DNA from: Proteobacteria bacterium UBA2133 | Lineage (GTDB): Bacteria > Pseudomonadota > Gammaproteobacteria > Arenicellales > UBA868 | Assembly: GCA_002327725.1 (NCBI GenBank) | Contig: DCXP01000089.1 | Span: 1 to 26,611 of the forward strand | DNA length: 26,611 nucleotides | Direction: 5' to 3' | Shown here: piece after piece, positions 6,409 to 13,571 of the stretch | Layout of the letters: every line of letters begins with the position of its first letter | How positions within the stretch are numbered: position 1 is the stretch's first letter | Position numbers and translations under genes: made by a program | The notes under the pieces: generated by a model | What the model was told of the DNA's origin: nothing | Databases searched by the model: none | What the model saw: the letters and a program-made list of their open reading frames with translations, nothing else

Positions 6409-7503
6409 ATGAAACGTACTTTACTTACCCTAACCGGAGCCCTTCTGGGTCTTGCGCTTAGCGCAGGATCGGCTCACGCGGTGAAGATCCGGGTCCAATC
6501 CGTGATTCCCGCAAAAGCAGATGAGGTCGTGATGCTCAACGACTTTGGCGACACGGTCAGAGCGCTGACCAACGGAGAGGTCGATATCGAAGTGCTGCCG
6601 GCTGGCGCCGTCGTCGGCGTCAAGCAGACACTGGAGGCCGTTGATAAAGGCCTGATCGAGGGCGGTTTCGCCTGGACGCACTACTGGTCAGGTTATCACC
6701 CGGCCGCGATGCTGTTCGGATCGCCGACCGCGGGTGGCGGTCTCGGGATCGACAATATTGCCTGGATATCCTGGTACCTGAACGGCGGTGGCAAAGCCCT
6801 TTACGACGAGCTGTGGTCCGAAATGGGCATGAATATCAAAGGCCTGATGCTGCAGCCGGTGGGTCCAGAAGCACTGGGCTGGTTTAAAGAGCCGATCAAC
6901 AGCATGGATGATTTCCGCAAGTACCGCTTCCGGACACCGCCGGGTATTCCGGGTCAGAGTTATAAGGACATCGGGGTAGCCGCGGTGGCCATGGGCGGTG
7001 GAGATATCCTGCCTGCCCTGGAAGCCGGAACCATCGATGCTGCCGAGTGGTGCTGCCCCAAGCCTGACAGCGTGTTTGGCTTCCAGAAAGTGCTGAAGCA
7101 TTACTACCTGCAGGGTCTGCACCAGGTCGTGGTTAACGCCGACATGTACATCAACGGCGATGTCTGGAACAGCCTGACGCCTTATCAGCAGAACGCCATG
7201 CAGGTCGCAGCCGACGCTTCCCTGATGCGCTCGCTCGCACGCCGTATCTATGAAAACGGCAAAGCGCTCAAGGATCTCACCGAGAATCACGGCGTCATCC
7301 TTCATGATACCCCCGCCGACTACTTCACGGAGTACATGGCGGCGACCGAAAAGCTCTATGCCAAGCTGAACGCCGAAAATGCGTTCTTCGCCAAGGTGTA
7401 CGGCTCGATGAAGGAGTTTGCAGATATCGCGGTACCTTTCTGGGCTGGCGCCCAGATGAGCAACGCCAACCTGGGGATGGCATACGCCAAACAAAAACAA
7501 TAG
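6409..7503 (+). CDS. dctP: TRAP transporter periplasmic substrate-binding protein (DctP), probably for DHPS
   Basis: This is the secreted solute receptor of a three-part TRAP transporter, delivering substrate to DctQ/DctM for sodium-driven uptake. It is 364 aa with a clear signal peptide (MKRTLLTLTGALL... cleaved after SAHA, about residue 24). The mature part has the DctP fold, including the ligand-clamping segment YRFRTPPGIPGQSY, whose Arg binds the anionic group of substrates in this family, and GGGDILPALEAGTIDAAEWC. A strong Shine-Dalgarno (GAGGGAGAG) precedes ATG at 6409. The gene sits between suyAB and hpsN, matching the TRAP system (HpsKLM) known in other DHPS degraders, so DHPS is the likely ligand. 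A hairpin leader lies upstream and a terminator-like hairpin downstream, which should make it the most abundant transporter subunit. Confidence 0.93.
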   Translation: MKRTLLTLTGALLGLALSAGSAHAVKIRVQSVIPAKADEVVMLNDFGDTVRALTNGEVDIEVLPAGAVVGVKQTLEAVDKGLIEGGFAWTHYWSGYHPAAMLFGSPTAGGGLGIDNIAWISWYLNGGGKALYDELWSEMGMNIKGLMLQPVGPEALGWFKEPINSMDDFRKYRFRTPPGIPGQSYKDIGVAAVAMGGGDILPALEAGTIDAAEWCCPKPDSVFGFQKVLKHYYLQGLHQVVVNADMYINGDVWNSLTPYQQNAMQVAADASLMRSLARRIYENGKALKDLTENHGVILHDTPADYFTEYMAATEKLYAKLNAENAFFAKVYGSMKEFADIAVPFWAGAQMSNANLGMAYAKQKQ

Positions 7504-7515
7504 CCGTTTCGTTAT

Positions 7516-7531
7516 CGGCCCGAAAGGGCCG
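7516..7531 (+). other. GAAA-tetraloop hairpin after dctP
   Basis: CGGCCC (7516-7521), GAAA loop, GGGCCG (7526-7531): a perfect 6 bp GC stem closed by a GNRA tetraloop, starting 13 bp after the dctP stop codon. It is very stable and could block 3' exonucleases, keeping dctP mRNA longer-lived than the rest of the operon. Confidence 0.55.
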
Positions 7532-7551
7532 GCTCCTGTAACTGAAATTCC

Positions 7552-7579
7552 GAAGCGGGCCTCGTGCCCGCTTCTTTTT
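7552..7579 (+). terminator. Intrinsic terminator/attenuator between dctP and dctQ
   Basis: GAAGCGGGC (7552-7560), loop CTCGT, GCCCGCTTC (7566-7574): a perfect 9 bp stem followed directly by five T (7575-7579). This has all the parts of a rho-independent terminator. It lies inside the transporter operon, so it probably ends a fraction of transcripts and sets a high receptor-to-permease ratio. Confidence 0.75.
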
Positions 7580-7619
7580 CGGTATAGGATGTAAGCCCGT
7601 CGTCAGTCGGAACCCGCCC

Positions 7620-8231
7620 ATGGCAGATGAACCGGATCAACTGGATATCACGGATGAATTAATCGCAGAGCGCCGCAGTTCTGGGCCTGGCAATCTGCCG
7701 GACGATATGCCGCCATGGATGGCTCGGACCATCAGCTTCATTGACCGATTCAGCCTGTGGATCGGGCGGATCGTCTGCTGGCTCACCATTCCCCTGTTTG
7801 GCGCCATGGTCTACGAGGTTATTGCGCGCTATGCCTTCACTGCGCCAACGATGTGGGCCTACGACATCAGCCGTATGCTCGCAGGCGCCCTGTTCATGCT
7901 TGGTGCAGGGTACGGTCTGTCAAAAGGCGTGCATATCCGGGCCGATTTCATCTACCGCAACTGGTCACCCAAGGCACAGGGGATTGTCGACACGGTCCTT
8001 TATGTCGCTTTTTATTTTCCGGGACTGATCGTCTGCCTCTGGGCGGCGTATGACTACGCCTACCTCGCGTGGATGCGCGGCGAACGCGGTATGGACACGG
8101 CGTGGATGCCGTTGATGGGGCCGATCAAAACCGCACTTCCCGTTGGTATCGCACTGCTGCTGATACAGGGCGTTTCCGAGTTGCTCAAAAGCATTTACGC
8201 CGTAACCCACAACCGCTGGCCGGGGCAATGA
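7620..8231 (+). CDS. dctQ: TRAP transporter small permease subunit (DctQ)
   Basis: This is the small inner-membrane subunit of the TRAP transporter. The 203 aa protein has a soluble N-terminal extension of about 40 residues, then four predicted membrane helices: around IGRIVCWLTIPLFGAMVYEV, MLAGALFMLGAGYGL, VLYVAFYFPGLIVCLWAA and TALPVGIALLLIQGVSELL. The family motif HIRADFIY, between helices 2 and 3, is present. It overlaps dctM by 4 bp (ATGA), as is usual for this pair. The Shine-Dalgarno before ATG 7620 is poor, and the gene follows a terminator-like hairpin, so expression is likely lower than for dctP. Confidence 0.92.
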   Translation: MADEPDQLDITDELIAERRSSGPGNLPDDMPPWMARTISFIDRFSLWIGRIVCWLTIPLFGAMVYEVIARYAFTAPTMWAYDISRMLAGALFMLGAGYGLSKGVHIRADFIYRNWSPKAQGIVDTVLYVAFYFPGLIVCLWAAYDYAYLAWMRGERGMDTAWMPLMGPIKTALPVGIALLLIQGVSELLKSIYAVTHNRWPGQ

Positions 8232-9547
8232 CCAACGAAGTCCTCGGCCTGATCCTGATCGGCTGCATGCTGTTTGCGATCTTTGTCGGCTTCCCGATCT
8301 CCTTTACCCTGATCTTCCTCGGTCTGGTATTCGGTTATATCGGCTTTGGCAAGCTGGTGTTCTACCTGATGACCTACCAGTTCTCGGGGGTCATGCTGGA
8401 GCAGACCCTGGCCGCGGTTCCGCTTTTTATCTTTATGGGCATCCTCATGGAAAAAGCGGGGCTGATGGAAAGACTGTTTTCCGCGGTGCAGCTGATGCTC
8501 TCGCGCACCCACGGGGCGCTTTTTATTGCGGTACTGTTCGTATCGACCATTTTCGCCGCAGCCACCGGGATCGTGGGCGCCTCGGTGACCATCCTCGGCA
8601 TCATGGCAGCCAAGACCATGAACCGCTCCGGCTATGACGTCCGCCTCGCAGCCGGCACGATCACCGCAGGAGGTACGCTGGGCATTCTGATTCCGCCCAG
8701 TATCATGCTGGTGGTCATGGGGCCCATCCTGGAGGTCCCGGTCACTGATCTATTTGCTGCCGCCGTCATTCCCGGTGTACTCCTGGCAAGCCTGTATACC
8801 GGCTATGCGCTGCTGCGCTGCCGCCTCGATCCCTCGCTCGGACCCCCGCTGCCGCCGGATCAGCAGCCCGACTCAATGCGGGAGGTTTTGCGGGAGTTCT
8901 TTCTCGGCCTAGTGCCACCGGCGGCGCTGGTTTTTTCAGCGCTGGGATCGATCCTTTTCGGCCTGGCGACACCGACTGAAGGCGCCGGGATGGGTGCCTT
9001 TGGCGCACTGCTGCTGACACTCGCCTACCGCAAACTCAGCTGGCGCGGACTGCAGGATGCCCTGGTCAAAACACTGGAGATCACGGCACTGATCATGTTT
9101 CTGGTGGCGGCCTCGAACTTCTTCGGCGCGGTGTTTTCCCGGCTTGGTACCCCGATGATGCTGACAGAGTTTCTGCTCGGTCTTGACCTTGCACCGATTG
9201 TCATCCTGCTGATGATCATGGCGGTGATTTTTCTCCTGGGCTGGCCGCTGGAATGGGTGCCCATCGTCCTGATCATCGTACCGATTCTGCTGCCGCTGGT
9301 AGAGGAGCTCGGCTTTAACCTGACCTGGTTCGGCATACTGGTGGCGATTAATCTTCAGACCGCCTGGCTTTCGCCGCCGGTTGCCCTGTCGGCGTATTTC
9401 CTGAAAGGCGTGGTCCCCGAATGGGATCTTAAGGATATCTACGCCGGGATGATGCAGTTCATGGTGATCCAGGTGATCGGACTGCTTTGCGTGATATTTT
9501 TCCCGCAGATTGCGCTTTGGCTGCCCGAGCTGATTTATGGAAAGTAA
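8228..9547 (+). CDS. dctM: TRAP transporter large permease subunit (DctM)
   Basis: This large inner-membrane subunit forms the sodium-coupled translocation pathway. The 439 aa protein is almost entirely hydrophobic, with about a dozen membrane segments, and has family features such as GFPISFTLIFLGL near the N-terminus, PLFIFMGILMEKAGLMERLF, ASVTILGIMAAKTMN, the re-entrant loop GTLGILIPPSIMLVVMG, and QTAWLSPPVALSAYFLKG near the C-terminus. The start at 8228 overlaps the dctQ stop and gives the standard N-terminus; a longer open frame from 8069 would add 53 residues lying inside dctQ and is rejected. It is co-transcribed with dctQ, and hpsN follows after a 66 bp gap with no terminator. Confidence 0.95.
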   Translation: MTNEVLGLILIGCMLFAIFVGFPISFTLIFLGLVFGYIGFGKLVFYLMTYQFSGVMLEQTLAAVPLFIFMGILMEKAGLMERLFSAVQLMLSRTHGALFIAVLFVSTIFAAATGIVGASVTILGIMAAKTMNRSGYDVRLAAGTITAGGTLGILIPPSIMLVVMGPILEVPVTDLFAAAVIPGVLLASLYTGYALLRCRLDPSLGPPLPPDQQPDSMREVLREFFLGLVPPAALVFSALGSILFGLATPTEGAGMGAFGALLLTLAYRKLSWRGLQDALVKTLEITALIMFLVAASNFFGAVFSRLGTPMMLTEFLLGLDLAPIVILLMIMAVIFLLGWPLEWVPIVLIIVPILLPLVEELGFNLTWFGILVAINLQTAWLSPPVALSAYFLKGVVPEWDLKDIYAGMMQFMVIQVIGLLCVIFFPQIALWLPELIYGK

Positions 9548-9613
9548 GCGGGGTCGATGTGCGCCCTGCCTTCAATTGTCTCAATCCAACAATACCGATC
9601 ATGAGTTTTGCAA

Positions 9614-10912
9614 ATGAAATATCTTAAGAAAGCATCCAAGTCACCTGCCAGCGGCGAAGACGACGCGCGCCAGATCGTGCAGGAAATGCTTGCAGAAATT
9701 GAAACCGGCGGTGAACAAAAAGCGCGCGATTATGCTGAGAGGCTCGACCAGTGGACCGGCGACATCATTGTCTCGGCCGACGAGATCAAAGCCGCCGGCG
9801 AGAGCCTGTCGCAGCGCGGCCGGGATGATATTCAGTTCGCCTATGAGCGTGTTGAAAAGTTTGCGAAGGCGCAGCTTCAGAGCATGGCCGAGTTCGAGAC
9901 GGAGCTTTCTCCCGGGCTCATCGCCGGACAGCGCCTGATTCCGGTACAGACGGCCGGATGCTACATTCCAGGCGGACGCTATGCACACATCGCCTCCGCT
10001 GTGATGAGCGTCACCACGGCGAAGGTTGCCGGTGTGCAGCACGTTATCGCCTGCTCGCCGACACGGGGCGATGCGGGCGTGCATCCGGCGATTCTCTACA
10101 CTGCCGACCTCGCCGGTGCGGATACGATTTTGGCACTCGGCGGAGTTCAGGGTGTCGCAGCCCTGGCGTTCGGTCTTTTTTCAGGCCATCCGGCCGACAT
10201 ACTGGTTGGCCCGGGCAACCGCTTTGTCGCTGAAGCCAAGCGCATTCTGTACGGTCGGGTCGGCATCGACATGTTCGCTGGCCCCACCGAGATCGCCGTG
10301 ATTGCAGACGACACCGCTGACCCGGACATCGTTGCCTCCGACCTCGCCGGGCAGGCCGAACACGGCCCGGACTCCCCGGCCTGGCTGATCAGCACCTCTG
10401 AGACCCTTGCTCAAGACGTAATCGAGAGAGTGCCCGGCTGCATTGCACGACTCGGAGAACCCAACCGCAGCGCGGCAGAAACGGCCTGGCGGGATTACGG
10501 GGAGATCGTCGTTGCCGAATCGCGCGAAGAAGCGGTTCAGCAGAGTGACCGCTATGCTCCCGAGCACCTCGAGGTCCACACCGCTGATCTTGAGTGGTGG
10601 CTCGCCAACCTCAGCAACTACGGGTCTCTCTTCCTGGGCGAAGAAACCACTGTCACGTACGGAGACAAAGCTTCCGGGCCGAACCATATTCTGCCCACCA
10701 AGGGTGCCGCGCGTTACAGCGGGGGCTTGAGCGTCGGCAAATTCATCAAAACGGTCACCTGGCAGCGGATGAACCGGGAATCAAACCGCGATGTGGGTGC
10801 GGTAAGTGCAAGAATCTCCCGGGCAGAAGGCATGGAGGGTCACGCCCTGTCTGGAGACGACCGCCTGCACAAGTATTTTCCCGACGAGCAGTTTGAACTG
10901 CAGGCACCGTGA
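9614..10912 (+). CDS. hpsN: Sulfopropanediol (DHPS) 3-dehydrogenase HpsN, histidinol dehydrogenase superfamily
   Basis: HpsN oxidises DHPS in two NAD+-dependent steps, through sulfolactaldehyde, to sulfolactate. The 432 aa protein is a histidinol-dehydrogenase homologue. The zinc and catalytic residues are kept with the spacing of E. coli HisD: Q247, H250 (GQAEHGPDS), E317-H318 (YAPEHLEV), D351 (GDKASGPNH) and H410 (EGMEGHAL). Segments such as TAGCYIPGGRYAHIASAVMS, NYGSLFLGEETTVTYGDK and HILPTKGAARYSGGLSV match the HpsN branch as I recall it, rather than biosynthetic HisD. There is no his gene nearby, while suyAB and a TRAP system are. ATG at 9614 is chosen; a TTG two codons upstream is possible. 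The stop overlaps the next start by 4 bp (GTGA). A routine annotation would probably mislabel it as histidinol dehydrogenase. Confidence 0.93.
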   Translation: MKYLKKASKSPASGEDDARQIVQEMLAEIETGGEQKARDYAERLDQWTGDIIVSADEIKAAGESLSQRGRDDIQFAYERVEKFAKAQLQSMAEFETELSPGLIAGQRLIPVQTAGCYIPGGRYAHIASAVMSVTTAKVAGVQHVIACSPTRGDAGVHPAILYTADLAGADTILALGGVQGVAALAFGLFSGHPADILVGPGNRFVAEAKRILYGRVGIDMFAGPTEIAVIADDTADPDIVASDLAGQAEHGPDSPAWLISTSETLAQDVIERVPGCIARLGEPNRSAAETAWRDYGEIVVAESREEAVQQSDRYAPEHLEVHTADLEWWLANLSNYGSLFLGEETTVTYGDKASGPNHILPTKGAARYSGGLSVGKFIKTVTWQRMNRESNRDVGAVSARISRAEGMEGHALSGDDRLHKYFPDEQFELQAP

Positions 10913-11682
10913 CCACCTGGATACCGTCACTTTTTGACCTCAATGACCGGACTGCCGTCGTCACCGGAAGCAGTTCGGGGATCGGCCAGGCAATCGCCGG
11001 CTTTCTGGCCCAGGCAGGCGCACGCGTCATTCTGGTCGCCCGGCGCCAGGATCGCCTGGATGCGCTGGTTGACTCGATCAGGGAAAACGGCGGGCATGCG
11101 GTAGCCCTCGCCGGTGACCTTGGCGATCTCGACAGCATTCCCGGAATTGCCGAGCGCTGCCAGGAAGCCTTTGCGGGTGTGCATATTCTGGTCAACGCAG
11201 CGGGGGTCAACCTGAGACAGTCAGCTGAGGAAGTCACACCGCAAGGCTGGAATCAGACCATCCAGCTGAACCTGTCGGCCCCGTTTTTTTTCGCCCAGGC
11301 CCTGGTGCCGGGAATGAAAGCGGCCGGCTACGGCCGCATCATCAACATCGCTTCGCTGCAGTCCGTGCGGGCCTTTCCGGACGGGATCGCCTATGGCGCC
11401 AGCAAAGGCGGTGTCTGCCAGCTGACCCGGGCGATGGCCGAAGCATGGTCATCAGACGGCATTACCTGCAACGCGATCGCGCCCGGGTTCTTCCCCACCG
11501 AATTGACCGCCCCGGTATTCGCTGACCGTGAACGTCGCAGCTGGGCTGCGGATAAGACTGCTATAGGCCGTAACGGTGAACTTGAAGATCTTGCCGGGAT
11601 CAGCGTCTTTCTGGCATCACCGGCTTCGAGTTACATCACCGGCCAGACGATTTTCGTCGACGGCGGTTTCACCGCAAGGTAA
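10909..11682 (+). CDS. hpsO: SDR-family DHPS 2-dehydrogenase (HpsO-like)
   Basis: This classical short-chain dehydrogenase/reductase (257 aa) has the cofactor motif TGSSSGIG (residues 19-26), NAAG (96-99) and the catalytic N121, S149, Y162, K166 set (YGASK). In DHPS degraders an SDR and a zinc dehydrogenase oxidise or reduce C2 of DHPS through the 2-keto compound, so both enantiomers can be converted to the one HpsN accepts. The Arg pair after the second strand (VARRQDRL) hints at NADP(H), but cofactor preference is uncertain. GTG at 10909 overlaps the hpsN stop, so the two genes are translationally coupled. Which of the two 2-dehydrogenases acts on which enantiomer cannot be read from sequence; the name follows the usual gene order and family. 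Confidence 0.8.
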   Translation: MTTWIPSLFDLNDRTAVVTGSSSGIGQAIAGFLAQAGARVILVARRQDRLDALVDSIRENGGHAVALAGDLGDLDSIPGIAERCQEAFAGVHILVNAAGVNLRQSAEEVTPQGWNQTIQLNLSAPFFFAQALVPGMKAAGYGRIINIASLQSVRAFPDGIAYGASKGGVCQLTRAMAEAWSSDGITCNAIAPGFFPTELTAPVFADRERRSWAADKTAIGRNGELEDLAGISVFLASPASSYITGQTIFVDGGFTAR

Positions 11683-11687
11683 CTGTC

Positions 11688-12680
11688 ATGCAGGCGCTGG
11701 TCTACATCGCCAACGAACAGATGGCATTTCGCGAAGAAGCGGATGCCGAGGTGCTCGGCCCCGGAGAAGCACTGGTCGCGATCGAAGCGGTCGGCATCTG
11801 TGGTTCAGACATGCACGCCTACCTTGGCCACGACCCCCGAAGAGTACCGCCGCTCATTCTCGGGCACGAGGCGGCCGGAAAGGTACTCGATGGCGAACTC
11901 AGCGGAAAACGGGTTGTCATTAACCCGCTGATTACCTGCGGCCGCTGCAGTCACTGTCTTGACGGGCGGCAGAATCTCTGTGCAGAGCGCGACCTGATTG
12001 GCATGTACCGACCCGGTGCTTTCGCGGAACGGGTCGCCATTCCTGAGACAAACCTCATCGAGATTCCCGGGGATATGGATGCTTCCCTTGCCGCCCTGAC
12101 CGAGCCGGCCGCGACAGCCACTCATGCAGTGAACCTTGCCGAGCGCTCACTTGCGAGACCCATCAGCGAAACGAGGGCACTCGTGATTGGTGGCGGATCG
12201 GTCGGACTGTTTGCTGCGCTGACGCTTCACCATCGCGGGGTTTTTGATCTCATGCTCGCAGACACCAACCCGCTCAGAAGAGCGAGCGCCCAGAAAACCG
12301 CTGTCGCAACGGTTATTAATCCGATCGATCAATCGGCACCGGATTCAACATTTGATCTCGTGGTTGACGCCGTGGGGGGCAAAGCTTCGCGACAGGCTGC
12401 TATCGCGGCAGTGGTAGCGGGCGGTGTCGTCATGCACATCGGGCTGATGGATAACGATGACGGTGTGGACGTGCGGCGAATCACCTTGCAGGAGATCACT
12501 TTCATCGGCACCTACACCTATACGCCGCTTGATCTCCGGACTACACTGGCGCAGCTTCATGCCGGCGCTCTGGGGCCACTCGACTGGATCGAAGAGCGAC
12601 CGCTCGCCGAGGGCGGCACGGCATTTGCGGAACTGCACGCAGGACGCTGTGGCGCGCCCAAGGTGATTCTGCGCCCCTGA
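11688..12680 (+). CDS. hpsP: Zinc-dependent alcohol dehydrogenase, DHPS 2-dehydrogenase (HpsP-like)
   Basis: This is a 330 aa medium-chain dehydrogenase. The catalytic zinc ligands are C38 (GICGSD), H60 and E61 (GHEAAG). The structural zinc lobe C84, C87, C90, C98 (CGRCSHCLDGRQNLC) is complete. The nucleotide motif GGGSVG (168-173) followed by D192 at the end of the second strand suggests NAD+. It starts 5 bp after the SDR stop and is the last gene of the sulfonate operon. In known DHPS clusters an enzyme of this type works with the SDR to interconvert (R)- and (S)-DHPS. It is intact and about 15 residues shorter than typical sorbitol-dehydrogenase-like relatives. It converges with the cytochrome gene, leaving only 10 bp and no recognisable terminator. 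Confidence 0.82.
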   Translation: MQALVYIANEQMAFREEADAEVLGPGEALVAIEAVGICGSDMHAYLGHDPRRVPPLILGHEAAGKVLDGELSGKRVVINPLITCGRCSHCLDGRQNLCAERDLIGMYRPGAFAERVAIPETNLIEIPGDMDASLAALTEPAATATHAVNLAERSLARPISETRALVIGGGSVGLFAALTLHHRGVFDLMLADTNPLRRASAQKTAVATVINPIDQSAPDSTFDLVVDAVGGKASRQAAIAAVVAGGVVMHIGLMDNDDGVDVRRITLQEITFIGTYTYTPLDLRTTLAQLHAGALGPLDWIEERPLAEGGTAFAELHAGRCGAPKVILRP

Positions 12681-12690
12681 CGGGAAAGCG

Positions 12691-13008
12691 CTAGTCGGTC
12701 TCGAACTGGTAGTAAGACTCGTTCAGGTAGGCGACGATATCGTCTATCTCGTGCTGGTTAAGACCGACCTTGGTCTGCTCATTGCAGAAAGCCACCTGCC
12801 CCATCAGTCCCTCGATGCTGTTGACCCGGCGCTCGGTTCGAAGATAGATGGCGCTGCCATCCCCGCCGAACATGTTGACATGACACCCCATGCAGAAATG
12901 GTCATGCAGCGGTCCGCCGTCTTCTGCCTTACCCGCGAGCAGGGCAAAGACGGGAAGCGACACCGCGAGGAGCGCCGTACCAGCGAATTTTCTATAGATG
13001 CTTTTCAT
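12691..13008 (-). CDS. Small secreted monohaem c-type cytochrome
   Basis: This is a periplasmic electron carrier of 105 aa. It has a signal peptide (KSIYRKFAG, then a hydrophobic stretch to about residue 27) and one haem-attachment motif, CMGCH (39-43). The rest (GGDGSAIYLRTERRVNS, then LMGQVAFC, then HEIDDIVAYLNESYYQF) resembles a class of small orphan cytochromes I associate with gammaproteobacteria. ATG at 13008 has AAGGA 8 bp upstream; a longer frame from 13080 adds 24 residues without signal-peptide character and is rejected. The gene is 64 bp behind allA on the same strand, so it may be the last gene of the purine operon. It may instead be an independent gene serving the flavoprotein or an unseen sulfite or urate oxidase. 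Its partner is unknown. Confidence 0.85.
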   Translation of the reverse strand: MKSIYRKFAGTALLAVSLPVFALLAGKAEDGGPLHDHFCMGCHVNMFGGDGSAIYLRTERRVNSIEGLMGQVAFCNEQTKVGLNQHEIDDIVAYLNESYYQFETD

Positions 13009-13072
13009 AGGATGTGTCCTTGATAACTGCCCAACTGCGTCCTTTATCGGCAAAGGAATCCTGTGGCCTGGT

Positions 13073-13570
13073 TTATGCAAGCGCTACCGAGACTGCCTGA
13101 TCGAGGGCCTGCTCGACAAGATTCTCGCCCTTGCCGCCCCGGTCAACAACCAGGAAATCCTGCGGCTTAAGCACCAGCAGCGGGTGATGCCAGGTTCCGG
13201 GACGAAAGTTGACGCCCTGGTGACCGTCTGCGCTGAAAACCATGATATCGCATGCCCTGACCTTGTCCGCTGTTTCAGCAACCGCCACCAGATAAGTGTG
13301 ATCCTGAAGCGGCATAAAGAGTTGCGAGCTTAAGGGGTGCTTTTCCATCATCGACAGGATCAGCGGTTCGGGATAAGGGGAGGCGCGGAAGATATTCACC
13401 AGCGGATGGCCATCGCCGGATGCAACATCGACACGGGCAAGATCATGAAAGCGCTGCGAGGTGCCCTGGTTGATATTGATCACCGTGTCGGCGCGCGCTT
13501 CGATGACATCACCGAAGGCGGCGAAGGCTTTTGCGGTCAAAGGTTCGGGCTTTAGCGCCAGTGGTTCCAT
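13073..13570 (-). CDS. allA: Ureidoglycolate lyase AllA
   Basis: This enzyme splits (S)-ureidoglycolate into glyoxylate and urea, the last step of the allantoate branch. The 165 aa protein has the usual family length and cupin-like fold, with EKHPLSSQLFMPL (76-88) and FRPGTWHHPLLVL (122-134) carrying the conserved His residues. ATG at 13570 is used; the same frame is open to 13750, but that part lies inside the allantoicase gene in another frame and is not conserved-looking. It begins one base after the allantoicase stop, so it is tightly coupled. Allantoicase plus AllA gives urea rather than ammonia as product, so a urease or a urea exit would be expected elsewhere in the genome. Confidence 0.94.
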   Translation of the reverse strand: MEPLALKPEPLTAKAFAAFGDVIEARADTVININQGTSQRFHDLARVDVASGDGHPLVNIFRASPYPEPLILSMMEKHPLSSQLFMPLQDHTYLVAVAETADKVRACDIMVFSADGHQGVNFRPGTWHHPLLVLKPQDFLVVDRGGKGENLVEQALDQAVSVALA

Positions 13571-13571
13571 T

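Noticed and set aside
8069..8227. N-terminal extension of dctM
   Set aside because: It lies within dctQ in another frame; ATG 8228 gives the standard DctM start and an ATGA overlap.
9614..10912. Histidine biosynthesis gene hisD
   Set aside because: The fold and residues are shared, but there are no other his genes, the context is suyAB plus TRAP, and the C-terminal half has HpsN-type segments.
12691..13008. Detached cytochrome domain of PuuD urate oxidase
   Set aside because: The sequence around CMGCH and the C-terminal YLNESYYQF do not resemble the PuuD cytochrome domain as I know it; kept only as a weak functional possibility.
13009..13080. Longer start for the cytochrome c
   Set aside because: The added residues are not signal-like, and the ATG at 13008 has a proper ribosome site and signal peptide.
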